From: Adiantum capillus-veneris
Taxonomy: Eukaryota > Streptophyta > Polypodiopsida > Polypodiales > Pteridaceae
DNA length: 64,000 bases
Direction of reading: 5' to 3'
Assembly (NCBI GenBank): GCA_014529385.2
Contig: CM043959.1
Coordinates: 61,703,753 to 61,767,752 of the forward strand
Below the pieces are notes generated by a model. That model worked only from the letters and a program-made list of their open reading frames with translations. It was not told the DNA's origin and did no database searches. The position numbers and the translations under genes are program-made. Below, one piece after another: positions 19,506 to 31,955 of the stretch (position 1 is the first letter of the stretch; the number at the start of each line of letters is the position of its first letter).

Positions 19506-21290
19506 CTTGAGAGAGCAGGTGAATGAACCTACTCAATACCTCACCTTTTGAATAAGAGAGACCAATTGCTTGGTCATAGTGGATGGGTGATGGTAAAGAC
19601 ACCAAAGCTTGAACTTTGCTTCGGTCAGCTTCAATACCTTTGGCCGAGACTACGTGGCCAAGAAGAATAACCTTGCTTTCACCAATGTGGCACTTTTCTA
19701 CATTGAGTTGGCCACCCGAAGCCTATAACCTGGCTAAACCTTCATAAATTTCTCCAAATGAAGAGAGCAGGAGTTATAGATACAAAAGCCATCAATAAAA
19801 ACACGGACTGATTCTCCGAAGAATGGCTGAAAAACAAATGTCACATAGCGCTGAAAAGTGCTTGGAGCATTTGTGAGATAAAAAGGCATAGCTCTATAAG
19901 CAGAACATACCCATGGTGTGATGAAAGTGATCTTCTTTTTATCTTCTTCAGTGATGCTAATCTAAAAGTATCCTAAGTAGTCATCACATGTCATGTAGTG
20001 CTCATGTCATACTACCTCATTGAGAATTTCATCTTGGAAAGGGAGAGAAAAATGGTCCCTCTTTGTGGTTGCATTAAGGGACTTGTAATCAACAAAAACC
20101 CTCTACTTACCATTCTTCTTTGGTGTGACTACCACTCGACAAACCCACTCTGAGCTTCAACAGGATAGATGGAACCTGCTTCTAACAATTTCATCACCTC
20201 CTTGAGCAAGGCCTCTTGTTGAATTACTCATATCCGTCTGAGCTTCTACACTACAGGTTTACTTCCCTCCTTGAGCTTGATGTGATGATGAACTACTGTG
20301 ATGCCAGGGATTTTATCATATTCACCAATGAACAATGTGGTAAAAACTAGCATCTGAATATAATATTCACGCTCCTTCCCACACAACTCACTAGAGAGCA
20401 TTCGGTGTAGTTTACTTGCTTCTACCAAAGGTTGTATACCAAAGGTTGTTTATGTTGATGCATCAAGTTACTTCATCGTCTTATGGTCCTTGAGAATGAT
20501 GCCCATCCCCTCAATGCTATTGTTGCTTTCTTTGGTCATTGTTGACTTCTCGTCTGAAGTGGTTGAAGAGTCACTAGAAAACTCATCCTCGGAGGTTTCC
20601 AGATCCATGTTGATTGTTGACCTATCTTCGTGTCGTAAAGTACGTATTGGCTTCCCTTTTTCATCCTTCATCTACATTATACCGATGTCCCGGTCTTTTT
20701 TAGCTTTCATAGACATAAGCCAAGGCCTCCCTAGAATGATAGGATAGCCCTCCCTTTTATATATGTGGCATGACAAAGATGTCCACAATCACCTTGGTGT
20801 TGAACGCCTTTACCCTAACTGCATTCAAAATGCCAACACACTGAACTTTCACACTATTTGCCATTTTGGCTCGGCATGGTCCCGACCTTCTCACTTCTAA
20901 GCCTAAATGGTGCATCATTTTTTCACTCATGATGCATATTTGTGCACCACCATCAATGTAGATATTGGAGATGTGTTGCCCTTTGATATGAGCATCCATC
21001 ATCGGTAGTCTATCCTCTAGGTTCCTCCAAGAGATAGCCCCAGCTATCTTTGGCTTTCTTCATCTTGTGCTAACCATCTTTGTTTGTTGTCTCCTCACCC
21101 TAGGTGCAAGGTGAAGTAGCAGGCCAAGTGATATTTGGGCAGTGCATAGAGAAATCTTGAGCCAAATCATACAGTTTAGAACATTCACTCAAAGAGAAAT
21201 CTACAATTGTCAATTTTACATCGTGACTTGGACGTCTTTTTTCTAGATTCCCCCTTGGCTTTCATCTTTTCTTCCTTTTGTTTTGTCTCT
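19506..21290 (-). pseudogene. Remnant of gypsy family G (same as 42811-52046): protease and RT part, minus strand
   Basis: Minus-strand fragments line up with the plus-strand G2 copy. From 21290 down they are KLYDLAQDF (gag end), NIYIDGGAQICIMSEKMMHH (protease, 21002-20757), a Ser/Asp/Glu-rich linker (20671-20468), GITVVHHHIKLKEGSKPVV (20428-20246) and RT pieces down to LSRFIHLLSQ at 19506. Many stops and shifts are present. The family makes a gag-pol polyprotein; this copy is dead and old. The RT is interrupted at 19505 by the LTR of element A, and the remainder should lie beyond the left end of element A. Confidence 0.85.
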
Positions 21291-21510
21291 CTCACTGATG
21301 CCCTAGAATTCAATCTAGAGTAAAAAACATACAATGATCTTGCATTAACACACAAAAGAGAGATTATGAGGGACGTAGGTGGAGTAAAAGATGCAAATTC
21401 ATAGCCACTAGTGCAAGGTTATTTCAAATGAGTTTTATTGTGTGGTTACTTGATTACTTTTGATCCTTAAATGCCATCGCATTTGACATATGTATATATG
21501 TATGTGAAAA

Positions 21511-21573
<63 letters not shown>

Positions 21574-22351
21574 GTTACAAGAGACCAAGGCTCTTCATAT
21601 AGACAACACATGGGAAAAGTAGAACACCATTTTTGGTTTAGGAAAGAAAAATCTTTAATTATTGATCATGATAAAGAGGTATGTCATCAAAAAACCATAG
21701 AGATATCATTTTGCAGAAGCATTTAGGGTAAGGGTTTCCTCTATACCTGTCACCATCATAGCCAAAATGAAAAGTATGTTAGTCAGTGGGTGGAAGACAA
21801 ATGTCACGAAACAAGCCCACATGTTATAGATGTCAACCATAAACACTATGCAAATTAAAATCCATATAGTAAGAAGCTGGAATGAGCAGAGCTCTCCATG
21901 GCTACTAGGTTATGCTAGATGTAGGAAAAAGGAACAATAGCTTTTCTGTGAAACCAAGAATTAATATTTCTATCATGCACGAGTACTTGTAGGTAGTATG
22001 TCTCCGTTTGCACGAAGTTTGAAAACATTACTTCTTTAAAAGCCATGGCTATGCATGTGAAAGAAGGTGGCAGAGTGGAGCCACGTCCCAAATAGGTAGC
22101 ACCAAAAGAAGTTTATGTGGGGGCTAGTAATGCCTGCAAGTGATATCATATACTTATATGCTAAATTGGCCAAGTGTCTTCATTATTGCGCCCATATATG
22201 ATGGCTCCTACACATTTTAGACATGCAAAAGATGATAATTCCTCAAGCCTATCAGGCCTTCTCATATTTTATTAAAGAGAATCCAAATTGTATGAGGAGT
22301 ATCATATGGAAAAGGAGAATTTATCAAAATAGAGGTGAATAAGCCCGTTGT
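21291..22351. other. Gene-free stretch with (TG)n tract
   Basis: No supportable ORF or element end recognised. A (TG)n tract of about 58 bp lies at 21515-21572. Confidence 0.6.
21515..21572 (+). repeat. (TG)n microsatellite
   Basis: About 29 uninterrupted TG units. Confidence 0.95.
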
Positions 22352-23612
22352 CATGATGCTCCACGTCGACAAGGTGAAGTTCAGACAAAACACAAGATTT
22401 TAGATATTTTCATTCCTCAGGTGGAATCATCATTATTGGGAAGATCTGCTCGGCATGGAAGTAGACAAAATGTATATCAAAGGTGGCATACTATGAGAAG
22501 CAGATCAAGTTTCAAAGTACTTTGGGTCATAAAGTATGCCAAGAGAGAGCCATGGGATGAGTTTTTTTTTCACGGACAAAGTGTTTGGAGAGCGTATTGC
22601 GACTGTTGTGGCAAGGAAGACCAAATGCGAGGCCTAAAAGCATTGCTCCATTATAGTTATCTATGCTTTCACCTTCACGATTGTGCTTGGTGAAGCTTTG
22701 GTTGATATCTGTGCCGAATGATGTGTGCTTAAAGAGCTAAGCTAGAGAAAGGCTATGGTGGTGATATAAATACTTTCTTGTTTGGACTAGTGGTGCTTAG
22801 CGATTCTTTGGTAGATATGTTTCCTACTTGGGCATTGCCTTGTTCGATAAGAATGTGTTCAGCATTGCCTTGGTTTTGGTGTATGCCAAATATGGCACAA
22901 GTTTGAAAGCAAGGCCATGAGGTGTGTGGGTATGGCCATTTGGGAAAAGCAAGCTATTAATAAGAAGTTAAAAAGGAAATAAAAAGCAGGGTTGTAAAAG
23001 CATGCAGAGATGGTCTACAAAAAAGGAGAGCTCTGCGAGCGAGAAGGAATCGAAACGCACTGGCAGTTAAGGGACGACATGCAGGCAAAAGGAGAGCTGC
23101 TGCCACCAGGAGTTGCAGCACGAGCTAAAGAGCGCCGAGGGCAGCAGTACAAGGATGAGTTGTGGCAGGGTTTGAGGAGGAAATTGGAGGGGCGTCTGGG
23201 TTGTCTTAGAAAAGGATAGCAGCGCAATTGAAGGAGACCAAAGCGGAGCCCCGCCGAGTTGAATGGGAGAAGTGATGGTTGCAGAGAAGGCCAGAGAGGA
23301 GAGTCGACGCTACGGAGACGAAGGAAAAAGGATTTTGTAGGGTCGGCGATCGAGGAGAGCAAAGACGAGAGCGAGTGAAGGAGTGGTGGCAGTTGAGGTG
23401 GCCAATAAGCAGGAACTGCAGGCGAGTCTGAGGCGTGCAAGGAGACAGGGAGCGTCGTCAATTGCAAAATAAGGAGGCCGAGAGGCAGAGTTGGCGGCAA
23501 CTAAGGAACATGAGGAGTTGACGGCGAAATAAGGAGGCCAAGAGGTAGACAGCAGAGGAAGACGAGGAGTTGACGGCAACAAGACTTGGAGCCTCTGCGA
23601 GGACGTCTGGCA
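22352..23612. repeat. First copy of a 1.5-kb period tandem duplication
   Basis: From GTCATGATGCTCCACGTC to the GAGGACGTCTGGCA block. It aligns along its length with 23857-25077 at an offset of about 1505 bp, with substitutions and small indels. The 3' third reads as a decayed coiled-coil coding segment (RERRQLQNKEAERQ). A 22421-22693 ORF in this copy is not conserved in the second copy. Confidence 0.85.
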
Positions 23613-23856
23613 TCATTACCCTGGAGGATAGGGTTATGTACCTGGCCTGGCCTGTCACAGTTGATCAACATATCATGTGATCTAGAGGAGTTTGAGATGC
23701 TAACAGATTACACGTTTTACAATGATGCAATAACTTTATGGGCTTCTAGATGGTTGTACTTCACAAACACGAATTTTTTGAATTGTCCTTTCGATCCTGG
23801 AGGATATAATACAGGTTGGCATAGACTTAGACTGGAGGCTGTGCACGTTCAGAGGT
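23613..23856 (+). other. Spacer between the tandem copies, short ORF of unknown origin
   Basis: About 240 bp unique to the junction. It is readable as the end of a 91-codon frame with LNCPFDPGGYNTGWHRLRLE. I recognise no family and the second copy has no equivalent here. Confidence 0.3.
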
Positions 23857-25077
23857 CGTGATGCTCCACGTCCACAAGGTGAAGTTTTGACAAAACACAA
23901 GATTTTAGGTATTATAATTATCATTCCTCATGCGGAATCATCGTTATTGGGAAGATATGCTCGGCATGGCACTAGACAAATGTAAATCAAAGGTGGCATA
24001 CTTTGAGAAGTAGATCAAGTTTCAAAGTACTTTGGGTCATAGAGTATGCCAAGAGAGAGCCATGGGATAAGTTTTGTTTTCACGAACAAAGTGTTTGGAG
24101 AGCGTATTGCGACTGTTGTGGCAAGGAAAGACCAAATGCGGAGCCTGAAGGCATTCCTCCATTATAGTTAGCTATGCTTTCACCTTGACGATTGTGCTTG
24201 GCGAAGCTTTGGTCGATATTTTTGCCGATATGACGTGTGCTTAAAGAGCTGAGCTAGATCATTTCTACGGTGTTTATATAAATACTTTTTTGTTTGGACT
24301 AGCAGTGCTTACCGATTCTTTTGTAGATATGTATGCTACTTGGCATTGCCTTGGTCGATAAGAATGTGTTCGTCATTGCCTTGGTTTCAGTGTTTGCCAA
24401 ATATGGGAGAAGTTCGAAGGCAAGGCCATGAGGTGTGCGTGAATGGCCACTTGGGAAAAGCAAGCTATTAATAAGAAGTTAAGAAGGAAATAAAAAGCGG
24501 TTTTAAAATCATGCGGAGGTGGTCTACAAAAAAGAGAGCTCTGCGAGCGAGAAGGAATCGAAACCACTGGCAGTTAAGGGCCGATAGGCAGGCAAAAGGA
24601 GAGCCGTCGTCGCGAGGAGTCGCAGCAGGAGCTAAAGAGGGCCGAGAGCAGCAGTACGAGGACGCTGTGGCAGGGTTTGATGAGGGCATTGCAGAGGAGG
24701 AAATTGGAGTAGCCTGCTGGGGATCGAGTCTGGGTTGTCTTACAAAATGATAGCAGTGCAATCCAAAGGGGAGCCATGCCGAATTGAATGGGAGAAGTGA
24801 TGGTTGCAGAGAAGGCCAAAGAGGAGACTCGACCAAGGAAAAAGGATTCTCTAGAGTTGGCGGCCGAGGAAAGCAAAGACCAGAGTGAGTGGAGGAGCTG
24901 TGGCAGTTGAGGCGGCCAATAAGCAGGAACTGCGGGCCAGTCTGAGGCATGTGAGGAGACAGGGAGCGCCGTCAATTGCAAAATAAGGAGGCCAAGAGGC
25001 AGACAGCAGAGGAAGACGAGGAGTTGGCGGCAACGAAGGAAGATTTGGAGCATCTGGGAGGACGTCTGGCAGCGTTT
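23857..25077. repeat. Second copy of the 1.5-kb tandem duplication, with coiled-coil pseudogene remnant
   Basis: Matches 22352-23612. The end of this copy (about 24968-25077) reads without a stop as KEAKRQTAEEDEELAATKED followed by LEHLGGRLA, a heptad-like, E/K-rich segment typical of coiled coils. Its upstream part is broken. It is probably a captured or duplicated gene fragment; the source is unknown. Confidence 0.75.
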
Positions 25078-25918
25078 TTTTTCTTATTACAAAGCTCAAG
25101 GTTCTTTAAAATCAATTGAGCGTTCCCACGGTGAGAGTCAGCTCTACAAGCAGTTAAAGGGTTCTTGGTGATAGGAGACAAACAGATCCAAATAGACCTT
25201 TCCGCACGACAATGAAGCATTAACATAAGAGTAAGGGAAGTCGAAAGAACCAGGGATGCTCATGTTAATGAAGAGCAAGACTTCAACCCATGTAGATCGA
25301 CTTGTTTGATCTATTGAGTATTTTTGCTTTTACTATGTGCATTATGATTACTCTACTATATTGTATTTAATTAAAACTGTTTCATTACTTGAAAGGTGAG
25401 CTTGTAATTGGTATTTTCCTGATCAGTTGGACATCTATGTACATAACACCTCACTGTAGAAATATATTTGCATCTTGACCTGGCTGTTTACTTGAATGGA
25501 AACATATATGTGGATTATAACAACAATTATTTTCAAAAAAAATCACAATAATTTTTTTTGAAGAAAAATTCAACCATTGTAGATTTTTCCATAGTCTAGG
25601 AGTTTATTCTGCTTATTTTTCTTCACTTTCAAATTTTGACTCGGGGGACACTTTGGGAGCTAGTTCTAAGGATGTTAAGGTCCGAATTTGAAAAAGTTTT
25701 GTATGTAGGAAAAGTGAAACAAACACACATCCATGTGTTGAGTGGATAACAGCTTGCTTAGAACTCGTAAGTATGTGCATATATGCCTTGTCATCATGGC
25801 ATAGTAGATGACAATTTGATATTGCGGTTGAAGGAACGATCCTAGGCTGATGTATGGATAGGACAAGCGCTCTCCTTTAAAGAAAAGTGTAGATGGCTAT
25901 GATTGGTTGGTGGGCTCT

Positions 25919-25964
<46 letters not shown>

Positions 25965-26463
25965 AGGGTCTTGAACTTGATTCCATGGAATAGATTTTTG
26001 AGATCTCATCGGTAGGATCATTCCTACAACGTTTTAGATTCTCCTCTTAACAAGAGGAGAGAGAAAGAGAGACAGAACCAAAAGAAAAAATAGGAATAAC
26101 TTTATTCTCACCCAAGTTGTTGGATAGATCTTTGGGATTCACTTCATTTTCTTCTTCTTCTCCCTCTCTCTGGTTGTAGGCACCCTTGCTCCGCCTGTCA
26201 AGATTTAGAGAATTTATAGATTTTTTTTGGATGGGGCACAATTTAATTTCTAAAAATTAAAGGGACAAAATATTCAAGGGGGTGCCAATGCCAGGGTTGG
26301 TTTTTGTCGGGCATTTTACTCCTTTCAAGGCATTTTGCTTGATTTTTATAGGTGAAATATTAGCCACCCTTTAAAAAACACTTTAATGCAAAACATAATA
26401 ATATCATGGAAAGTTGAAGGTCAAGGGTATCCTTGGTGAGTAAGGCCCATCCATGGTAAATCA

Positions 26464-26527
<64 letters not shown>

Positions 26528-26950
26528 TACACACACACACACATGATCAATAACATGGATAACAATCCTTTCACTTGCATGTAGGTCCTTAAATCAAACA
26601 GCCCCAAGTCAATTCATAGATAATTAAGTCTTCTCCTTTTCTCCACCTCTTTAAAGAAATACAAACTTGCACAAATTTTTCAAAAATATCAATATTGGTT
26701 TTGAAAAAAGTCACTTCAAAAGACAAAGCCAAATATATCTTTAGAAACCATATTTTCACTTTTAAAAAGATATTTACCAAACTTATTTTTCTGTTAAGTC
26801 CACTTATATTAGTACATTTCTTCTATGTAGGGTATAAATTCATTCGACTTTCCAGTGGCCACAAGCTTTTCGTTTCCTACAACCCTACCCTTTACTTTGG
26901 GATTTTAGATGAGATGAATGTGTGGCATGTCCTATGGACTGAAAGAAGGG

Positions 26951-26987
<37 letters not shown>

Positions 26988-27510
26988 TTTTCTTGGCACC
27001 CAATCCACTCATGACTCCCTAGGCCATAGCTTCCCTCTCTTTCCAAGGTGCATGAAATATAGTTTAGTTGTTTTGAAAGATTTTCTTTGAATTGAGCCAA
27101 TGTGTGACATGTGGGAGGTCTCTCCATCCTTGAAATTGTTAAGCTCCTTAATATACATTATAGAATATGGATTATAGATATAGATGGACTTGGAAGGCAC
27201 CTAGGTAGGATGTAAGTTCCCATTAAGACAAAGGCAGAATCAAGATGTGCAACCTTGGAAAGTCAAGGTCTTCAAGATGGTGTGTGTGAGGCTTAGTTAT
27301 CAGTTATATATAACTAAGTCAACTATGCCTAGATAGAACATTAAATCTACTAACATACTATGGCGGAAGCCTTCTTATGCCACGTGTCGAGTTCTACGAC
27401 GTGAAGGCGTGCGACAAAAAAAAATGAAGGCTGCGAATATAGCGTTGGTGGTGGCTCTGGGTAGCTTTGAAGTACGCAGTGAAGTACAACCGCTAGCGGA
27501 AGGGAACCTC
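25078..27510. other. Gene-free, AT-rich stretch with scattered microsatellites
   Basis: It contains (CT)n 25924-25962, (TG)n 26467-26502 adjoining (GA)n to 26527 and (AC)n to 26543, and (GA)n 26952-26986. No ORF with family similarity; the tract-derived ORFs are artefacts. Confidence 0.6.
26467..26543 (+). repeat. Compound (TG)n(GA)n(AC)n microsatellite
   Basis: TG units 26467-26502, then GA units to about 26527, then ATACACAC units. Confidence 0.93.
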
Positions 27511-27572
27511 AATAGCCACTACCTCATTAGCACCTCATGAACGTAGTCTTTCCCTGCTCTGTGTGAAGTACG

Positions 27573-27575
<3 letters not shown>

Positions 27576-27634
<59 letters not shown>

Positions 27635-27709
27635 AGAAGAAGAAGAAGAAGACGCAGGAGGCTCGAAGCCAGCTTGGTACGTTTCTCTCTGTCATGCTTT
27701 TCATGTCCA

Positions 27710-27769
<60 letters not shown>
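27576..27769 (+). repeat. Facing (GA)n and (CT)n tracts
   Basis: (GA)n at 27576-27630 runs into (AAG)n to 27651. A (CT)n tract follows at 27713-27768. The opposed tracts could fold into a long stem. Confidence 0.93.
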
Positions 27770-27771
<2 letters not shown>

Positions 27772-28067
27772 CCCGGCGGCTACGCATGGACTGAGGGTAC
27801 TAAGCAGTCGGTAGCCAACAGATTCGAGGACGCAAGACTGAGGGTACTAACAAGAAGTCGGCAGCGGAGGGGCCGTAACAGATTCGACGAGGATGCATAT
27901 GCATGGATTGAGATGACAAGCCCGACTGTAGCCTTCATTCGCGAGGACGAGGAGGGGCCGTGCATGCAGCCAAGGACGAGGAGGTGGTGGCGCCCGTTGC
28001 TAGGCCAAAGCCCTCTCTCTTTGAGTAGTCCTTTTTGCCTGCTTCTTTGTCGTCCAGCTGCAGCATG

Positions 28068-28175
28068 CTGCGTCGGCCCCCCGCCTTGCTCATGCTGTCA
28101 ACCCCACGCCTTGCTTGTTGCGTCGGCCCCCCGCCTTGCTCATGTTGTGTCAGCCCCACGCCTTGCTTGCGAGTC
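28068..28175 (+). repeat. GC-rich minisatellite, about two units of 51-54 bp
   Basis: TGCGTCGGCCCCCCGCCTTG recurs at about 28068 and 28120, with half-units CCCCACGCCTTGCTTG between. A second degenerate tandem containing CATGCCTCTCTCCAAGGTC lies at about 28323 and 28398. Confidence 0.7.
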
Positions 28176-28856
28176 ATTAGCTTGAGCACATGAAGGCCTT
28201 CCAGCCGACCAGTGCCTCATATACAGGGGTGTGAGAGAGCCGTTGTATTGCCGGTCGACGGGTAGAACTGCCTCTGCTGGCCAGCTCTTCCACCTCCAAG
28301 GTCACGAAGGACTGCCTCTCCTGCCATGCCTCTCTCCAAGGTCCCGAATGACTGCCTCTCCCGACACGGCTGCTGCCTTCATGTGCTCAAGTCTCCCACC
28401 ATGCCTCTCTCCAAGGTCACGAATGACTGGCTCTCCCCTGGATGGTCGCCAGCCTCATGTGCTAAGTGCAAGAGAGAGAAATGGATTGACCAGCGTGGAG
28501 ATGGAGAGAGAAAAGGGCAGCCGATTGCAGCATGGACAACGTCGGTACCCTCATCCCTCTCTCTCTCTCTCTCTCTCTCTCCATAGGTTAAAGAACAAAC
28601 TTGGTGGGGAGTCTTTTACCTTAGTTCAAATTGAAGACAAGTCCTCTCTCTCTCTCAATCGTCCTTAATTTTGCCTGGAAAACATACAATAGGGCGCATC
28701 CAAGACAGAAAGGAGTCTCACACTATGTAGCACAGTTCGGCCAGCTGCAATGGGGTTTAGAGTGTAGGGTTTCGCATTTAGGGTTTACAGAGTGCTCTTG
28801 CATGCCCTCTGTTGCTTGCATTAGCGCATGATAAAAACAGTAAATATGCGATGAGC

Positions 28857-28940
28857 TGTTAGGAAATAAGACGTAGCTAAATAGATAATTGAGTAGATTA
28901 CTTAATGGAGAGAGACAGATTTATATACACGAGATTATAG

Positions 28941-28977
<37 letters not shown>

Positions 28978-29555
28978 CACGATATACGTGGTTCACCCAA
29001 TGTGGGCTACGTCCACGGGAAAGCAGCCACTCAATGGCTTTAGTACTTCAAAACAAGAAGTAGTTTACAAAGGGATTATACCCTTAATGGAGCTCCCGCC
29101 TTGCTTCACTCTCACCACCTCACACTCACCTTGTTGCATCAACTTCACACTATGAAATGTGTGTAGAAATGGCCTCCTTTTATAGGCCAAAAGGGTTGCC
29201 CTCTCTTATGAGAGACAGCCATGTGTAGCCGCCCTTGTGCGAATAAGTCCAAATCGGACCCTCCAATCCGCCCATGTGTGGCCGCCCTTGAGAAGACAAG
29301 TCCGCTTTTGAATTCGGCCACCGGCCACCGGCCATTGACTGCCGACCACCGGCCACCGGCCAACCGACCGGTTGCTTTCCGACCACTTTCCGGCCGCCGT
29401 CCGGCCATAATATTCCGGCGGAAAAAAAAGTCTCGGGGGCCTCCGCCCCCGAGGCCTTTAAAGTTGCCCCTAATTCTTGTCCGTGAAAATTTTGGTTTCC
29501 GGTGAGTGATTTTCCTTCACGCACGATGGCTTCTCCTCATAATGGGGGCCTTACA
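28857..29555 (-). repeat. Probable solo LTR, minus strand
   Basis: Candidate ends are TGTTAGG (28857) and CCTTACA (29555). The minus strand has a TATA box (CCTATAAAAGGAGG, near 29187-29173) and, downstream, a phrase around GTGGACGTAGCCCAC and GAACCACG (29000-28985) that I associate with the U5 part of plant LTRs. A CCGGCCACCGG short tandem lies in the U3 part (29318-29400). No gag or pol lies on either side. Five-base flanks do not match, so the exact ends are unsure. Confidence 0.5.
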
Positions 29556-30050
29556 AATGTGCGCTTTTACCACAGAAAATTACAAGGGTAAATCAGGCTC
29601 CATACTTAACATGAGCTCCATGCATTCTCTGATCTCCAAAAATTTAGGAATGTAACTTTCTGTTAAAAGTTAAAACACTCTAAGAAAAACAATACGTCCA
29701 AGACAACGCACCTGTACGAAGCATAGAACGCTCAAGTCTGTCAGTTAAACCATACACAAAAGAAGAACAAATAAACACAACAGTTCGTTAGGGTTTTCGA
29801 GATCCATTGGGTGTTCAATGCCCATACCACTCACCTAAAGTTATAGACTATCATTACCCCCACTCTCTCATGCTTTTTTTATTGTAGAGATACGCAAGGT
29901 TAACGCTGTCGTTTTTATTGTAGAGACAGCAGCGTGTGCAAGCTGAGGCGAGGTGTGAAGCTCAACCAGGTCGCTCATCAGGTAAATATTTTGGTCCAAT
30001 TTTAATTTTTTTTGGTTAATTTTTTATTTATTATCATTTGTTTTTTCACT

Positions 30051-30106
<56 letters not shown>

Positions 30107-30290
30107 TATATTTTTTGGTTAATGAAATGAAATGAAATCAAATATAACTAGGTTATGAAATGGAATGAATTTAAAAGACCAAAATGAAATGAAATGATCA
30201 TGATTTGTTAAAATTAATGCTAGGCCAAAATGATCGAGATAGGGAGAAAGAAATGAAATAAAATGAAATGTTCTACTAATTATTACAATT
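29556..30290. other. Gene-free flank of the module array
   Basis: AT-rich, with (GA)n 30054-30098 and repeated AATGAAATGAAAT words that recur through the array to the right. Confidence 0.5.
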
Positions 30291-30342
30291 AGGTCAAAAG
30301 GGCAAAATAACCTATGAGACCAAACTCTTATAAAAAATGTGA

Positions 30343-30373
<31 letters not shown>

Positions 30374-31046
30374 TGGAATGAAAAGAGATGTTATATTGAC
30401 TTCTTCAAAAGGCTAAAATCAACTATGAGTCCAAACTCTCACAAGACTGTGAATCTGATACCATGTATGGGTGCTAAAAGACTAGAAAATACTACTACTA
30501 CTACTAGAATCCATCCTCATTTGCACTCTAGATATCGAGAGAGTATGGCATGAAATGTTCTACTAATGTTTCCAAAAGGCCAAAATGATCTATGAGACCA
30601 ATTTGTTACAAAATTGTGAATGTTTTGACCTAAATCTAGGTACATTAGGTTATATTAACGTCTTCAAAAGGCCAAAATCAAAATTAACATCCAGACTATT
30701 ACAAAACTGTGAATCTGATACCATGTGTGGGTAAGTTAGGTTAACGTTTTGGGGTAAATTAGGTTGAGGTTAATGAAATAAAATGATTTCTTAGATTAAT
30801 GCTAGGTAAATTCACAAGAGAGATAAATAAATGAAATGGACCTATGCCGATCAAACTCTTACAAAACTGACGAAAATGACAGAATGAAATGAAATGAAAT
30901 GATTCGTTAAATTAATGCTAGGCCAAAATGATGGATGAGACCAATTTGTTACAAAATTGTGAATGTTTTGACCTGAACTTAGGTAAATTAGGTAAAAGGC
31001 CAAAATAACCTATGAGACCAAACTATTACAAAAAATGTGAAGATAC

Positions 31047-31108
<62 letters not shown>

Positions 31109-31450
31109 TCAAATGAAATGAGATGTTCTATTGACGTCTTCAAAAGGCTAAAATCAACTATGAGTCCAAACTATTGCAAAACTGTAAACCTGATACCATG
31201 TCACCATGTTTGGGTTCTAAAAGACTCGAAAATATGAAATGGACCTATGCCGACCAAACTCTTACAAAAATGACCAAAATGACATAATGAAATGAAATGA
31301 AATGATTTGTTAAATTAATGCTAGGCCAAAATGATGGATGAGACCAATTTGTTACAAAATTGTGAATGTTTTGACCTGAACTTAGGTAAATTAGGTAAAA
31401 GGCCAAAATAACCTATGAGACCAAACTATTACAAAAAATGTGAAGATACT

Positions 31451-31537
<87 letters not shown>

Positions 31538-31878
31538 TCGAATGAAATGAGATGTTATATTGACGTCTTCAAAAGGCTAAAATCAACTATGAGTCCAAAC
31601 TATTGCAAAACCATAAACCTGATACCATGTCACCATGTCTGGGTGCTAAAAGACTAGAAAGTATGAAATGGACCTATGCCGACCAAACTCTTACAAAAAT
31701 GACCAAAATGACAGAATGAAATGAAATGATTTGTTAAATTAATGCTAGGCCAAAATGATGGATGAGACCAATTTATTACAAAATTGTGAATGTTTTGACC
31801 TGAACTTAGGTAAATTAGGTAAAAGGCCAAAATAACCTATGAGACCAAACTATTACAAAAAATGTGAAGATACTAGAG
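30291..31878 (-). repeat. Array of about 415-bp modules, each with a (GA)n tract
   Basis: The phrase AGGCCAAAATAACCTATGAG recurs, with period 408-421, at about 30987, 31398 and 31820, each followed by a tract: (GA)n 31049-31101, (GA)n 31454-31531, (GATA)n 31879-31902. Within modules a 45-60 bp sub-motif (AAAAGGCCAAAAT, CTATGAGACCAAACT, TTACAAAACTGTGAA) recurs many times, for example near 30411, 30575, 30661, 30925, 31140, 31570 and 31745. A further module lies beyond the LINE at 36507-36935. Confidence 0.85.
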
Positions 31879-31955
31879 ATAGATAGATAGATAGATAGAT
31901 AGTTCTATTATCGTCCTGGGAGGTCAAATATGACCTATGGGACCAAATGAACATG

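Noticed and set aside
27563-28185. Arg/Glu- and Ser/Leu-rich ORFs
   Set aside because: They are driven by (GA)n, (AAG)n and (CT)n tracts, and no frame shows conserved sequence outside the tracts.
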